Shown: positions 53,634 to 63,560 of the stretch, in pieces
Numbering within the stretch: the first letter of the stretch is position 1
Layout: every line of letters starts with the position of its first letter
Assembly: GCF_015319355.1 (NCBI RefSeq)
Contig: NZ_JADILU010000003.1
Span: forward strand, 496,001 to 560,000
Length of the DNA stretch: 64,000 bases
Reading direction: 5' to 3'
Source: Psychroserpens luteus
GTDB taxonomy: Bacteria > Bacteroidota > Bacteroidia > Flavobacteriales > Flavobacteriaceae
The notes under the pieces: model-generated
Seen by the model: the letters and a program-made list of their open reading frames with translations, nothing else
Databases searched by the model: none
What the model was told of the DNA's origin: nothing
Position numbers and translations under genes: made by a program

Positions 53634-56465
53634 TTAAGAAATAGTCCGTAAAAGAAATTCAGTGTTAGCTCTAATTTTTTTATTGGTTTCATTAATTAAA
53701 ACCATTTCTAAAAGTGGTTTATAATTTGCAGTATTAGATTTTTCAATAAGATATAATACTGCAAATTTTAATTTTACGTCTTTACGCTTTAATAATTCAT
53801 TGTAACATTCTAATTCACTTAAAACCTTAAGATTTAGTTTCTTTATTTTTTCTTCGGAATTGGAATCTAATAATATGGATTCTGCCACAGGAATCAACTC
53901 TTTTTTAAGTTGGCTATTAAGTATATTGTCTAGAAACTCAATGGCATGAATACGCTGTTCTTCTTTACCATTAATGATGGTATTTAAAATAGGATCTACA
54001 TCGTTTGGTGGATATTTTATGCCTAAAAATCTAAAAATACGTTGAAGCTGTCTATCCAAACGTTGTTCTAATAAATGTATTAATCCATTTCTAGCTTCAT
54101 TTTCGTCTTTAGATTCGGTAGCTAGTGCTTTCTTTTTATATTGAAGTACAATTTGAGTATGAATTACAGCTAATGTGTTTTGATATAATTGACATTCGTC
54201 TAGAATTTTATCTACAATAAAACGGTCTTTAATTTTTAAGTTTGGATATTTCCATTTTAAGCGTTTTAAGGCTTCAATAGCTTCTACTTTTACAGTATGC
54301 TCTGTGTCATTAGTTAATAGAATTAATGTATTGATTGCTCTTTGAGATTTAAACTTTTCAATCGCCAATATAATATAGGCAGCGTCTTCAAAATCAATAG
54401 TTTCTTTTATGATTTTATTGTATAATAAATCAATAACGGGTTCGCCATAATAATAGAGAGCATCAACAGCAACAGCTCTGGTTTCTTTTTGTGATAAATG
54501 TGAAATTATTAAATCTATAAAGTCTGGATCTAAGGTTTTTGATGCACTAATTATTGCAGTTTTTACCACCTCAATATCTTTAGAGAGTAATTGAGTTTTA
54601 ATGACATTGTAATAAGCGCTTATTTTTGCATTTCCAATACTTTCTAAAATAGCTTTTATGGTATTGCTTTTAAATTCATCATTTGTTAATTCTGAATATT
54701 TAGTCAGAGCGACTTCTATTTTTTGTTCTAAATTGAATTTATTTTGAAGCAATTGATTATTTCTTAGCTCTAGTGATAAACCTAATAGCGCAGCATTACT
54801 AATCGTATTATCATCACTATTAATATATTTTTCAAATAAAACGATGGTATTTTGCTTGTAGTTTTTTAATAAGTATCTAAAAGCCGACGTAGTAACATTT
54901 TGGTCTTCATCATAAACCATGTTTTCTATTTGTGAGGACAAGTTTTCGGTTTTAAGAAAGTATAAATTTTCTATTGCTAAAGATTTCACTCGAGGAGAAG
55001 GATGGTTTAAAAGGTTTTTAATGCCTTTAAAAAAACGTTCATCTTTTACCTCAAGAGTTTTTGTAAGCATATTTATAATTTGATTTTCGGTTCCATTATT
55101 AAATACCCTTTGTACCGAATCTATAATTGAAGTTACTTTAATTTCCTCTTTTAAATGTTTACTTTTTTTATTGTTAGATATTTCTAGCAAGTCTTTGAAT
55201 GCAACGATATATTCTTTTCTCAAAAAGTAAATAAGTGTAATCCAAATCACGATTAAAACAATAATGATAATACTTATATAAGTTGAAGAAATATCTAATC
55301 CGTTAATAAAAAAGATTAAAATAAAACCAGCAATTCCTGTAGCAATACTATCAACAACAACATCTGTAAAGGTTTTTGTTTTCTTTTTAATATCAATAGG
55401 TATTGGTATGGATAATAATTCTGTAGCTGCTTTGTTAACAGATTGTTTTAAACTCCCATCAACAATTTTAATAAATACTACAACCCATAATTGAGGAATT
55501 AAAAGTAATAGGAAAGAACCAACTAGAATTCCTGTAGGTAACCATAAGAGTGATTTTCCAACTCCAAAAGTTCCAACAATACGTTTAGTTAAAAATAATT
55601 GAATGATTAATGAAATAACACTTAAAGTAGAAAACCAAAATCCAAAAAAGGAGGTAAGCTCATCTTGGTTATCTATGAGTCTAAAAGCATAATCACTATA
55701 TTGATAGTCTACTAATTTTGCAACTAAAACACTAATACCAATGACTAATGCTATTAAACTTAAAAGCTTAGACTCTCTAATTAATTTTAAAGGAGAATCT
55801 CCTTTCGGGCTACTTCTAAAAGAGACTTGAAAAGGATTTAATTTAATAACTTCTGTTTTCCAAATAAACCTGGTTATTACAATACATATCATTAGAAGTA
55901 AAGCTGCAACAAAAAGCAAATCTTCTGTATTTATAAAAGAGGTGAGTAAAGATGTTAAGTATCCGCCAAAAATTCCGCCAGCTATTGCTCCAGCACCTAT
56001 AAATCCAAAAACACGTTTAGCTTCTCTAACATTGTAAACGAGGTTGGCTAAAATCCAAAATTGAGAAGCAGTAAGCAAGCCAAAAATGGCTACCCAAACG
56101 TAAGGTATGTATAATAAAAAACCATTAATTAAATTAAAGTTTAGACCTATACCAAACAGTATTAAAGAAATTACAGATCCAATTAATGTTCTGTCAATAA
56201 TAATATTTAAATGATATTTCTCTAGTGCTTTATCATAAAAATAGGATCCAATTATTGCCATAATAGCAGTGAAAACATATCCTAATGGTAAAGCATCAGA
56301 GCTTAATTCAGAAAGAAAAAGAGAATTAACTGTAGGTTTAACAATTAATAATGTAGTGATTAAGATGAAAATATTAAACTGAAGCAGAAGGGTTTTATTT
56401 AACTCTTCTGCTTTTATATCAAAAACTTTTAAGACATTTTGTTTAAGAGCCTTCTTAATAGACAT
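53634..56465 (-). CDS. ATP/ADP-translocase-like transporter fused to HEAT-like repeats
   Basis: 943 residues. N-terminal ~435: about twelve helices resembling the NTP/NDP exchange transporters (MFS-type Npt/ADP-ATP translocases), with KPTVNSLFLSEL near the start. C-terminal ~500: HEAT-like alpha-helical repeats (for example RVKSLAIENLYFL, AVAVDALYYYG, VKVEAIEALKRL). HEAT arrays usually bind proteins or regulate. Real nucleotide transport is not shown; it could be a scaffold. Convergent with the hydrolase gene and divergent from no partner. Confidence 0.8.
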   Translation of the reverse strand: MSIKKALKQNVLKVFDIKAEELNKTLLLQFNIFILITTLLIVKPTVNSLFLSELSSDALPLGYVFTAIMAIIGSYFYDKALEKYHLNIIIDRTLIGSVISLILFGIGLNFNLINGFLLYIPYVWVAIFGLLTASQFWILANLVYNVREAKRVFGFIGAGAIAGGIFGGYLTSLLTSFINTEDLLFVAALLLMICIVITRFIWKTEVIKLNPFQVSFRSSPKGDSPLKLIRESKLLSLIALVIGISVLVAKLVDYQYSDYAFRLIDNQDELTSFFGFWFSTLSVISLIIQLFLTKRIVGTFGVGKSLLWLPTGILVGSFLLLLIPQLWVVVFIKIVDGSLKQSVNKAATELLSIPIPIDIKKKTKTFTDVVVDSIATGIAGFILIFFINGLDISSTYISIIIIVLIVIWITLIYFLRKEYIVAFKDLLEISNNKKSKHLKEEIKVTSIIDSVQRVFNNGTENQIINMLTKTLEVKDERFFKGIKNLLNHPSPRVKSLAIENLYFLKTENLSSQIENMVYDEDQNVTTSAFRYLLKNYKQNTIVLFEKYINSDDNTISNAALLGLSLELRNNQLLQNKFNLEQKIEVALTKYSELTNDEFKSNTIKAILESIGNAKISAYYNVIKTQLLSKDIEVVKTAIISASKTLDPDFIDLIISHLSQKETRAVAVDALYYYGEPVIDLLYNKIIKETIDFEDAAYIILAIEKFKSQRAINTLILLTNDTEHTVKVEAIEALKRLKWKYPNLKIKDRFIVDKILDECQLYQNTLAVIHTQIVLQYKKKALATESKDENEARNGLIHLLEQRLDRQLQRIFRFLGIKYPPNDVDPILNTIINGKEEQRIHAIEFLDNILNSQLKKELIPVAESILLDSNSEEKIKKLNLKVLSELECYNELLKRKDVKLKFAVLYLIEKSNTANYKPLLEMVLINETNKKIRANTEFLLRTIS

Positions 56466-56498
56466 GTAGGTGTTTTAATGTTAGTTAACTAAAAGAAA

Positions 56499-56506
56499 CA
56501 AAAATA
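56499..56506 (-). promoter_or_regulatory. -7 promoter element for the translocase-like gene
   Basis: TATTTTTG on the minus strand (56506-56499), 34 bases before the start codon. No clear TTTG partner. Confidence 0.4.
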
Positions 56507-56595
56507 CTTAATATGCATATTAGTTGTTTAGCCTAAAAGGCTTTATTTTCAATATCTAAATTAACCTATTTTTAGTATTAAACGGATAGCTAATT

Positions 56596-57519
56596 TTAAT
56601 TAGAAACAAAGCTGTTTCCTTTGCTTTTCGTTAAAGCTGTTTCAATTGGTTTTACAAGACTTCTAATAATTTGTTCACCATTAGCATCATCTATTAAAGC
56701 CACTAATATATAACGTCTATTTATGTCTTTTCCCCAAACAAGTATTGAATCTGAGTGATAACTTCTCCAAGATCCAGATTTTCTGTATAAATCTGCTTCT
56801 GGTGCGATTTGCTCAACAGTATTTACGAACTTGTGATGCAATTCTGGATTACCCATTATTTTAAGCATTTGTGCAGAACGTTTTCTATTAACTAATTTGC
56901 CATTAGCTAATAAATAATAGTAGCGACATACTTGATTTACAGTTGCAGCATGACTTAAGTTTTTAAGAGGTTCTCTATTAGTGTCTCCACCGCCTCCATA
57001 ACGTTTTCCTACCCAAAGTCCACCTCCATGATCTTCATCATAAAACATGTACTTAGGATCTGTCATAACAGCTTCTAATTTATCATAACCAACTCTATCT
57101 ATCATTCTAGTTGATGCAGCATTGTTAGATTTACTGATCATAAGACGCATGTCTTTTTTTACTTCACTCGTTTCTTTAAGTTCACCTTTTTCAATAGCAT
57201 CCATTGCTGTTAGAAGTATAGCAATCTTAGGTAAACTTGCTGCATACATCATGTGATTACCATTTATGTTAGCAAATTTTACCTGATTAGGATTACTTAA
57301 GTCTACGATTCCAACCGACATCTTTTTTTGTGCTATCAAAGATTTCCAATGTGGGTTTTTATTAATTTCCTTTTCTAAATCAGCTTGTAATTGTGGGTCA
57401 ACTAAAGTCGAAAGTGGTTTAATTTTGGAATCATCAATTTTAATTGGAAGTCCATTTTGACCAAAAAGAAAAGTAGAGACTACAAATAATAATACTGTAA
57501 ATACAATTTTGTTTTTCAT
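56596..57519 (-). CDS. Exported class A beta-lactamase-like serine hydrolase
   Basis: 307 residues with a signal peptide (MKNKIVFTVLLFVVSTFLFG). SxxK as ASLPKIA, SxN as SKSNNAAS, and KSG as RKSGSWRSY. Smaller than the enzyme at 52206 but with the same three catalytic motifs and a similar context. Could be a beta-lactamase, but the family also contains other amidases; no Glu166 assignment was attempted. The start at ATG 57519 is preferred over a TTG one codon upstream. Confidence 0.85.
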   Translation of the reverse strand: MKNKIVFTVLLFVVSTFLFGQNGLPIKIDDSKIKPLSTLVDPQLQADLEKEINKNPHWKSLIAQKKMSVGIVDLSNPNQVKFANINGNHMMYAASLPKIAILLTAMDAIEKGELKETSEVKKDMRLMISKSNNAASTRMIDRVGYDKLEAVMTDPKYMFYDEDHGGGLWVGKRYGGGGDTNREPLKNLSHAATVNQVCRYYYLLANGKLVNRKRSAQMLKIMGNPELHHKFVNTVEQIAPEADLYRKSGSWRSYHSDSILVWGKDINRRYILVALIDDANGEQIIRSLVKPIETALTKSKGNSFVSN

Positions 57520-57544
57520 CAATTTTAAGTTATTATAAATTAGT

Positions 57545-57552
57545 CAAAATTA
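57545..57552 (-). promoter_or_regulatory. -7 promoter element for the hydrolase gene
   Basis: TAATTTTG on the minus strand (57552-57545), 25 bases before the ATG. No clear TTTG partner. Confidence 0.4.
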
Positions 57553-57685
57553 TCGAATAAAAGAGTTGCTTAGGTGTTAAATTTTATACTTGACGAAAAA
57601 TATATTTTACAGTAAAAACGCTTACTTTTTGAAGTAAACGCTTTTAAACTGTTAAAAAATGTATTTGTATCTTTATGTAATCTGC

Positions 57686-57802
57686 CTACAACGGTATATT
57701 TCCATGTTTATGTTTAGGTCTGTCAACCTCTTTATGTTCTAACATTGCAAACGCTTTAATCAATTTTCTTCTTGTATTCTTCGGAAGAATAACTTCGTCA
57801 AT
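57686..57802 (-). pseudogene. Duplicated 3' end of the acyl-CoA carboxylase beta gene
   Basis: 117 bases match the last 39 codons (stop included) of the gene at 58614-60155 with six mismatches (about 95% identity). Read on the minus strand it ends in GNIPL and a stop, as does the intact gene. At least three of the changes are silent or swap one stop codon for another (TAA to TAG). It has no start or upstream body, so it is a fragment. The 321-base gap 57520-57842 holds only this and a promoter box. Confidence 0.85.
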
Positions 57803-57842
57803 TAACCTATGTTTATTATTCTTAAAATCTATTAAAAAAAAC

Positions 57843-58517
57843 TTAGTTTTCCTGATAAATTAAAGTATTTGTTGAATATATTTTATCCTTTATATCTTTG
57901 TCTGAAAATTTTTTAAATTCATTAATAAAAAGTTCAATTTCTTGATCTATCTTATCTTTTATTAAAAATTTGTAATTGCCATTTATGATGAGTTCTAGTG
58001 GTAAATCTGTTTTTGAAATAGTGAGGTTAGCAAAATCATCAAATCTGGTATCATAGTTTACGACGTCATTTTTGGATGTTATTTTACTGCTCATCCCAAT
58101 TCCTTCTTCGGCTCCATAACCAGCATAAGACTTAAATATGACTTTGATTTTTATAGAGTCTCTTAATGTTTTTGGTTTAAGAGATTTGTAATAAATGCTA
58201 TCTATAATACTCTTTGGTTCTGTAAATTTTAATAATAATTTATTTTTCTTTAGTATATATTTACCTGAACCTTGTTCATTGATAGCATAAGAACGAACTC
58301 CACACCAACTATCGTATACCTTATGTTTATCTGAAAAAGGAGATTGTCCATTATGTGACATAAAACCAAACTGTTTATTTGGAAGTATATAGATATAACC
58401 TAAACTATCAGGTGTTATTAAAATCTTAGTGTCACTTTGTTTGAATGAATATGATTTACAAGAAGTCATATAAATTGATATTCCTATAACAGATATTATA
58501 GTCAAAAGTCTTTTCAT
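57843..58517 (-). CDS. Putative lipoprotein, 224 aa
   Basis: Signal with lipobox: MKRLLTIISVIGISIYMTSC, cysteine at residue 20. The rest has no family I can name; it is rich in Lys, Ile, Tyr and Asp and probably beta-rich. It is flanked by two copies of the same carboxylase 3' end (57686-57802 and 58614-58730), so it came between them by a duplication or insertion event. A TATCTTTG box (58529-58522) ends only four bases before the ATG, suggesting a nearly leaderless mRNA. Confidence 0.75.
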   Translation of the reverse strand: MKRLLTIISVIGISIYMTSCKSYSFKQSDTKILITPDSLGYIYILPNKQFGFMSHNGQSPFSDKHKVYDSWCGVRSYAINEQGSGKYILKKNKLLLKFTEPKSIIDSIYYKSLKPKTLRDSIKIKVIFKSYAGYGAEEGIGMSSKITSKNDVVNYDTRFDDFANLTISKTDLPLELIINGNYKFLIKDKIDQEIELFINEFKKFSDKDIKDKIYSTNTLIYQEN

Positions 58518-58521
58518 AACA

Positions 58522-58529
58522 CAAAGATA
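58522..58529 (-). promoter_or_regulatory. -7 promoter element for the lipoprotein gene
   Basis: TATCTTTG on the minus strand (58529-58522), matching TAnnTTTG and ending four bases before the ATG at 58517. Confidence 0.45.
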
Positions 58530-58613
58530 ACAGCCTTTTAAAACGTTTGAAACTTAATTGAGTAAAACAGATAAAATGCGACGCCAACTAGCTGTTTGAC
58601 TTAGTGAAACATT

Positions 58614-60155
58614 TTACAAAGGGATATTTCCATGTTTACGTTTAGGTCTGTCAACCTCTTTATGTTCTAACATTGTAAACGCTTTAATCAATTTTCTTCT
58701 TGTATTCTTCGGAAGAATAACTTCATCAATAAATCCACGTTCTGCAGCACTATAAGGGTTAGCAAAAAGTTCAGCATATTCTGCTTCTTTTTCTTTCCAT
58801 TTTACTTCTTTATCTTCAGAAGCATTGATTTCCTTCTTGAAGATGATTTCCGCAGCACCTTTAGCTCCCATAACTGCAATTTCTGCACTAGGCCAAGCAA
58901 AATTCATATCACTACCAATATGTTTTGAGTTCATCACATCATAAGCACCACCATAAGCTTTACGAGTAATTACAGTGATTCTTGGTACTGTAGCTTCACT
59001 AAATGCATAGAGTAATTTTGCTCCATGAACGATGATACCATTCCATTCTTGATCGGTTCCTGGTAAAAATCCAGGGACGTCTTCTAAAGTTAATAACGGA
59101 ATATTAAAACAGTCACAAAAACGAACAAATCGTGCAGCCTTTTTAGAACTATTAACATCAAGAACACCTGCTAAATACATTGGCTGATTAGCAATGATTC
59201 CAACACTTCTTCCGCCTAATCTTGCAAAACCAACTATGATGTTTTCTGCGTGATTTTTATGGATTTCATAAAACGAATCTTCATCAATAATACCAGTGAT
59301 AATCTCATGCATATCATAAGGCTTATTGGCGTTATTAGGTACGATTGTTGAGAGACTATCTCTAACTTCATCTTTTAATTCAAAAGGAAGTAGAGCAGGA
59401 GTTTCAGTATTATTTTGAGGCAAATAACTTAATAGTGTTTTTACATCTTCTAAACATTCAACATCATTTGAAGATGTTTTATGAGCAACACCAGATTTTG
59501 TTGAGTGCGTACTTGCACCTCCAAGTTCTTCTGAAGTTACTGTTTCATTAGTTACTGTTTTTACAACGTTTGGTCCAGTAACGAACATATAACTCGTGTC
59601 TTCTACCATTAATGTGAAATCTGTCATTGCTGGAGAATAAACTGCACCACCAGCACAAGGTCCCATAATTGCAGATAACTGCGGAATCACACCAGAAGCC
59701 TGAACATTGCGATAAAAAATATCTGCATAACCTCCAAGAGAGCGTACACCTTCTTGAATACGAGCGCCTCCAGAATCGTTAAGCCCAATTATTGGAGCAC
59801 CAACTTTAACCGCCAAATCCATTATTTTACAGATTTTCTCTGCATGTGTTTCAGATAACGAACCACCAAATACAGTGAAATCTTGAGCGAATATGTAGAT
59901 GAGTCTTCCGTTTATTGTTCCGTAGCCAGTAACAACACCATCGCCATAAAAGATTTGTTTATCCATACCAAAACTTGTGGTTCTATGAGTTACTAGAGCA
60001 CCAATTTCTTCAAAAGAGCCATCGTCTAAAAGATACATCACACGCTCTCTTGCTGTCAATTTTTTCTTTTCGTGCTGTTTATCAATTCTAGCTTGTCCGC
60101 CTCCTAAATAGGCTTGGTTCAGTTTATCGTTTAGGCTTTTTATTTTGTCTTCCAT
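58614..60155 (-). CDS. Acyl-CoA carboxylase beta subunit (carboxyltransferase), propionyl-CoA carboxylase-like
   Basis: 513 residues, biotin-dependent carboxyltransferase: [37 protein letters not shown] and [21 protein letters not shown] form the N-terminal half; [21 protein letters not shown] and [13 protein letters not shown] form the acyl-CoA half. Length and motifs fit PccB-type subunits. It works with the biotin carboxylase and carrier genes that precede it in the same minus-strand cluster. A duplicate of its 3' end lies at 57686-57802. Confidence 0.94.
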   Translation of the reverse strand: MEDKIKSLNDKLNQAYLGGGQARIDKQHEKKKLTARERVMYLLDDGSFEEIGALVTHRTTSFGMDKQIFYGDGVVTGYGTINGRLIYIFAQDFTVFGGSLSETHAEKICKIMDLAVKVGAPIIGLNDSGGARIQEGVRSLGGYADIFYRNVQASGVIPQLSAIMGPCAGGAVYSPAMTDFTLMVEDTSYMFVTGPNVVKTVTNETVTSEELGGASTHSTKSGVAHKTSSNDVECLEDVKTLLSYLPQNNTETPALLPFELKDEVRDSLSTIVPNNANKPYDMHEIITGIIDEDSFYEIHKNHAENIIVGFARLGGRSVGIIANQPMYLAGVLDVNSSKKAARFVRFCDCFNIPLLTLEDVPGFLPGTDQEWNGIIVHGAKLLYAFSEATVPRITVITRKAYGGAYDVMNSKHIGSDMNFAWPSAEIAVMGAKGAAEIIFKKEINASEDKEVKWKEKEAEYAELFANPYSAAERGFIDEVILPKNTRRKLIKAFTMLEHKEVDRPKRKHGNIPL

Positions 60156-60164
60156 ATCTTTTCT

Positions 60165-60280
60165 CGCAAAGGCGCAAAAGGCGCAAAGTTGTATGTGATT
60201 ACTCGGGTTATTGTCAATCTGCGCTATGACGCAGAATCTATATAGCTTTTTTGAATTCCGTATCGAATACGGAATGACAG
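60165..60280. repeat. Cluster of short hairpin and tandem repeats
   Basis: Contains a tandem GGCGCAAAA/GGCGCAAAG (60171-60188), a hairpin TCTGCG / CGCAGA (60218-60235) and a 9-bp hairpin ATTCCGTAT / ATACGGAAT (60255-60275). These resemble the dispersed intergenic repeats of Flavobacteriaceae. It separates the carboxyltransferase gene from the biotin carboxylase gene in an otherwise tight operon. Confidence 0.55.
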
Positions 60281-60285
60281 TTTCT

Positions 60286-61725
60286 TTATTTTGGTACTTT
60301 CAATTGTTTTTGTTCTTCAACATAATGTTTTACAGCAATTAAGGCTGCAATTCTAGCTTCGGTTTTTTGTTGCTCTAATAATTTTTCTGCGGAATAATAT
60401 TTCTTCACAAAATGTGTGTCAAAATTTCCACTTCTAAAAGCATCATGCTCACAAACAAAGGTTCCAAATGGTAACGTTGTTTGAATCCCTTCAATATGAT
60501 AGTCATTGATGGCACTTTTCATTAACGAAATGGTCTCGTCACGCGTATTTCCGTAGGTAATCAACTTAGAAATCATAGGATCGTAATAAATAGGAATTTC
60601 CATCCCTTCTTCAAATCCGTTATCAACACGAATTCCTTCGCCTTCTGGAAGTTTGTATACTTCTAAAGTTCCTACGCTTGGTAAGAAATCACTTAGAGGA
60701 TCTTCGGCATAGACGCGTAATTCTAAAGCATGACCATGAATTTTTAAATCTTCTTGTTTAAAAGGTAAAACCTCACCACGAGCTACTTGGATTTGGAGTT
60801 CTACCAAATCTGTTTTTGTTATAATTTCAGAAACGGGATGCTCAACTTGTAAACGTGTGTTCATTTCTAAGAAGTAGAAGTTTAGATTTTCATCTAATAA
60901 AAATTCTACAGTACCAGCACCAACATAATCACAGGCTTTGGCAACTCTAACAGCAGCTTCGCCCATTTCCTGACGCAATTCTGGAGTGAGCACGCTAGAA
61001 GGTGCTTCTTCAACTACTTTTTGATGGCGACGTTGAATACTGCATTCGCGCTCAAATAAATGAATGACATTACCATGCACATCTGCCATCACTTGGATTT
61101 CAATATGTCTTGGTGAAGCGACATATTTTTCTATAAATACAGAACCATCACCAAATGCGTTGACTGCTTCACTGATTGCACGATCCATTTGAGATTCAAA
61201 TTCTGCTTCGTTTTCTACAATACGCATTCCTTTTCCGCCACCACCTGCAGAAGCTTTAATTAGAATAGGAAATCCAATTTTACTAGCTATTTTTTTAGCT
61301 TCAGGAATATCTGTTATGGCTTCATCTGTTCCAGGAACCATTGGTATATTGTAAGCTTTGACTGTTTCTTTTGCAGCCAATTTACTTCCCATGACCCGAA
61401 TAGCATGAGATTTAGGACCAATAAAAATAATGTTATTTTTTTCGCATGCTTCTGCGAAATCAGCATTTTCACTTAGGAAACCATAACCAGGATGAATGGC
61501 ATCTACATTTAAACTTTTAGCAACTTCTATGATTTTATCACCTAATAAATAGGATTTGTTAGAAGGCGCTTCTCCAATAAGAACTGCTTCATCTGCATAT
61601 TTGACATGAGGTGATTTTCTGTCTATATCAGAATACACAGCAACGGTTTTGATTCCCATTTTCTTTGCGGTTTTCATCACACGAATGGCGATTTCTCCAC
61701 GATTTGCTATTAGTATTTTTTTCAT
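60286..61725 (-). CDS. accC: Biotin carboxylase subunit of acyl-CoA carboxylase
   Basis: 479 residues: [19 protein letters not shown] start, ATP-grasp with [14 protein letters not shown], then [19 protein letters not shown] and [16 protein letters not shown]. It carboxylates biotin on the carrier protein using ATP and bicarbonate. The ATG at 61725 is used; the in-frame codon 15 bases upstream is TTG and would add five non-conserved residues. Starts right after the carrier gene stop. Confidence 0.95.
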   Translation of the reverse strand: MKKILIANRGEIAIRVMKTAKKMGIKTVAVYSDIDRKSPHVKYADEAVLIGEAPSNKSYLLGDKIIEVAKSLNVDAIHPGYGFLSENADFAEACEKNNIIFIGPKSHAIRVMGSKLAAKETVKAYNIPMVPGTDEAITDIPEAKKIASKIGFPILIKASAGGGGKGMRIVENEAEFESQMDRAISEAVNAFGDGSVFIEKYVASPRHIEIQVMADVHGNVIHLFERECSIQRRHQKVVEEAPSSVLTPELRQEMGEAAVRVAKACDYVGAGTVEFLLDENLNFYFLEMNTRLQVEHPVSEIITKTDLVELQIQVARGEVLPFKQEDLKIHGHALELRVYAEDPLSDFLPSVGTLEVYKLPEGEGIRVDNGFEEGMEIPIYYDPMISKLITYGNTRDETISLMKSAINDYHIEGIQTTLPFGTFVCEHDAFRSGNFDTHFVKKYYSAEKLLEQQKTEARIAALIAVKHYVEEQKQLKVPK

Positions 61726-61726
61726 T

Positions 61727-62212
61727 TTATTGGAATTCAATTAACAATTGATTTTTATCTACAGCTTCTCCTTTTTTAACAGAAATAGATTTAATAATAC
61801 CAGCTCTTGGAGAGGTTAAGACGTTTTCCATTTTCATAGCTTCTAAGATTAGAAGTGTGTCATTTTCATTAACTTCTTGTCCTATTTTTACACTAATTTC
61901 AAGAATCAATCCAGGCATAGGAGCTTTGATATCATTCACTACTTTTGAACTTCCTAATTCAAAACCCATATCTTTTATTAATGAATCTAATTTATTAGAT
62001 ATCTTAACGTTATAGGTATTGTTGTTGATTTTTACTTTAACTGATTTTGTATTGAAGTCTGAATTAGATATTTCAGCATTAAAAGAAATATTATCTTGTA
62101 ATACGTGATACTTGTTGTCTGAAACTTTAATACTATTGAGTTGGGAACTTTCGGTTTCTGAAATATCAAAATCTAACGATGAATTGACATTTACTTTAAA
62201 GGATTGACTCAT
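61727..62212 (-). CDS. Biotin carboxyl carrier protein of acyl-CoA carboxylase
   Basis: 161 residues. The last ~70 form a biotinyl domain with PMPGLILEISVKIGQEV and the biotin-accepting Lys127 in EAMKMEN. The first ~90 are a linker or BT-like domain. First gene of the carboxylase cluster (minus strand), directly before the biotin carboxylase gene. Carries activated carboxyl groups to the carboxyltransferase at 58614. Confidence 0.93.
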   Translation of the reverse strand: MSQSFKVNVNSSLDFDISETESSQLNSIKVSDNKYHVLQDNISFNAEISNSDFNTKSVKVKINNNTYNVKISNKLDSLIKDMGFELGSSKVVNDIKAPMPGLILEISVKIGQEVNENDTLLILEAMKMENVLTSPRAGIIKSISVKKGEAVDKNQLLIEFQ

Positions 62213-62293
62213 TAAAAGATGTTTTAATTTGATGTAAAGATAATCAATTATAACGTTTTCGTAAATGAGATTTTCTATTAAATAGATTATAAA

Positions 62294-62983
62294 TTATAAA
62301 TCGTTTGCAGGATTAAAATGAGAATCCTCTTGATGTTTTTTAATGGCTTTATTAGATAATATAATGCCAAGAATTAATGATAAAAAGGCACCAACCCAAA
62401 TACCTGGAATAAAATCTAAAAAGAGGAAGAAATCATAAAACCCATGAAATGTTACAGCAAGGAGTAAACCTATCAGGTTGAGTTTAAATCTATTTTTAGA
62501 GAATTTAGCTTTACCCATAAAGTAACCCATTAAAATCCCAAAAGTGGCATGAGCAGGAACAGCAGTAAATGCTCTTAGGATTCCTGTGACGTAACCACCT
62601 TCAATTACATAAAAGATGTTTTCTGTTGCAGCAAAACCCATGGAAACCATGACTGCATACATGATGCCATCAAAGGGTTCATCAAACGCTTTTTTAGGTT
62701 GAACAAAATACCTAACAATAATGTACTTACTAAATTCTTCAGTCAATCCTACGACTAAAAAAGCTTTTATGAATAGTTGTGGTACGCTAAATTTGTCTTT
62801 TAAAGGCAAGGCAATATCAAATCCAAAATAGATAATCGTTGTGACAATAATGCTTACGATTGCTCCTAAAAGAAAACTATAGAATAATAACCGCTTTGGC
62901 TCTTTATCATATTTGTCTTTAAAATAAATGTAAAGTATAATGACAACAATTGGAGCAAAAGCAAGTAGGAGTAAGTAGATCAT
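62294..62983 (-). CDS. PrsW family intramembrane glutamic-type protease
   Basis: 229 residues with about seven transmembrane helices. Active-site pattern of PrsW: GLTEEFSKY (paired Glu), SMGFAATENIFYV, PAHATFGILMGYFMG and TFHGFYDF. In Bacillus, PrsW starts cleavage of an anti-sigma factor; here the target is unknown. Divergent from nothing; lies between the NUDIX gene and the carboxylase cluster on the same strand. Confidence 0.92.
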   Translation of the reverse strand: MIYLLLLAFAPIVVIILYIYFKDKYDKEPKRLLFYSFLLGAIVSIIVTTIIYFGFDIALPLKDKFSVPQLFIKAFLVVGLTEEFSKYIIVRYFVQPKKAFDEPFDGIMYAVMVSMGFAATENIFYVIEGGYVTGILRAFTAVPAHATFGILMGYFMGKAKFSKNRFKLNLIGLLLAVTFHGFYDFFLFLDFIPGIWVGAFLSLILGIILSNKAIKKHQEDSHFNPANDL

Positions 62984-63002
62984 AAACGAAATGTAGTAAA
63001 AT

Positions 63003-63554
63003 TTAAGTTATTTCGTTTAAAATAGCTTCAAACACTTGTTCGTAATATGCTTTGTTAGATGAAACCAAATGATTGTTATCACCAATATTATCAAGAATGT
63101 CATGAAACTCTAATGCAGAGACGTATTTTAAAGCTTCTACTTCTTCTTTTTGCGGAACTAAATTTTCTATCCATAAAACAGTTTCAACAATATAAGTGTG
63201 ATGAAACTCATTATCGATAATTCCGTTGGGATATGAATTAATGCACTCAAATACACCTATTTTAATTAATTCTTCTTCGGAAATATCAACTCCTATTTCC
63301 TCTTTAGCTTCTCTAATAGCAGCTTGCTCAGCAGTTTCTCCAGCTTCAATATGACCAGCAACGGAAACATCCCAAAGCAACGGACAAATAATTTTTGAAG
63401 CTGCGCGTTGTTGGAGTAAGATTTCACCTTCCGAAGTAAAAAACCAAACATGTGCTGTGTTGTGTAAATGCCCTTTTGCATGGATTTCAGATTTAGGTAC
63501 TGAAACTCCAGTTGGGTTGCTATTTTTATCTACGATGTCTATATATTCTTCCAA
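63003..63554 (-). CDS. NUDIX hydrolase
   Basis: 183 residues. NUDIX box at residues 67-89: Gly67, Glu73, Arg81, Glu82, Glu85, Glu86, Gly88. The N-terminal DIVDKNSNPTG and HNTAHVWFF resemble isopentenyl-diphosphate isomerase-like NUDIX proteins. Substrate unknown. The start is a TTG at 63554 because the upstream gene's stop codon is in the same frame only six bases before it; no ATG exists in the conserved N-terminus. Confidence 0.88.
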   Translation of the reverse strand: MEEYIDIVDKNSNPTGVSVPKSEIHAKGHLHNTAHVWFFTSEGEILLQQRAASKIICPLLWDVSVAGHIEAGETAEQAAIREAKEEIGVDISEEELIKIGVFECINSYPNGIIDNEFHHTYIVETVLWIENLVPQKEEVEALKYVSALEFHDILDNIGDNNHLVSSNKAYYEQVFEAILNEIT

Positions 63555-63560
63555 TACTTT

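Noticed and set aside
57600-57660. Terminator hairpin upstream of the hydrolase gene
   Set aside because: The repeated ACGCTT units form only an imperfect hairpin with mismatches and no clear transcript to end.
60286-61740. Start of accC at 61740
   Set aside because: That codon is TTG and adds five non-conserved residues. The ATG at 61725 gives the universal [10 protein letters not shown] start.
58614-62212. Housekeeping acetyl-CoA carboxylase for fatty-acid synthesis
   Set aside because: The carboxyltransferase is a single 513-residue PccB-like protein, not split AccA/AccD, so a propionyl- or other acyl-CoA carboxylase is more likely.
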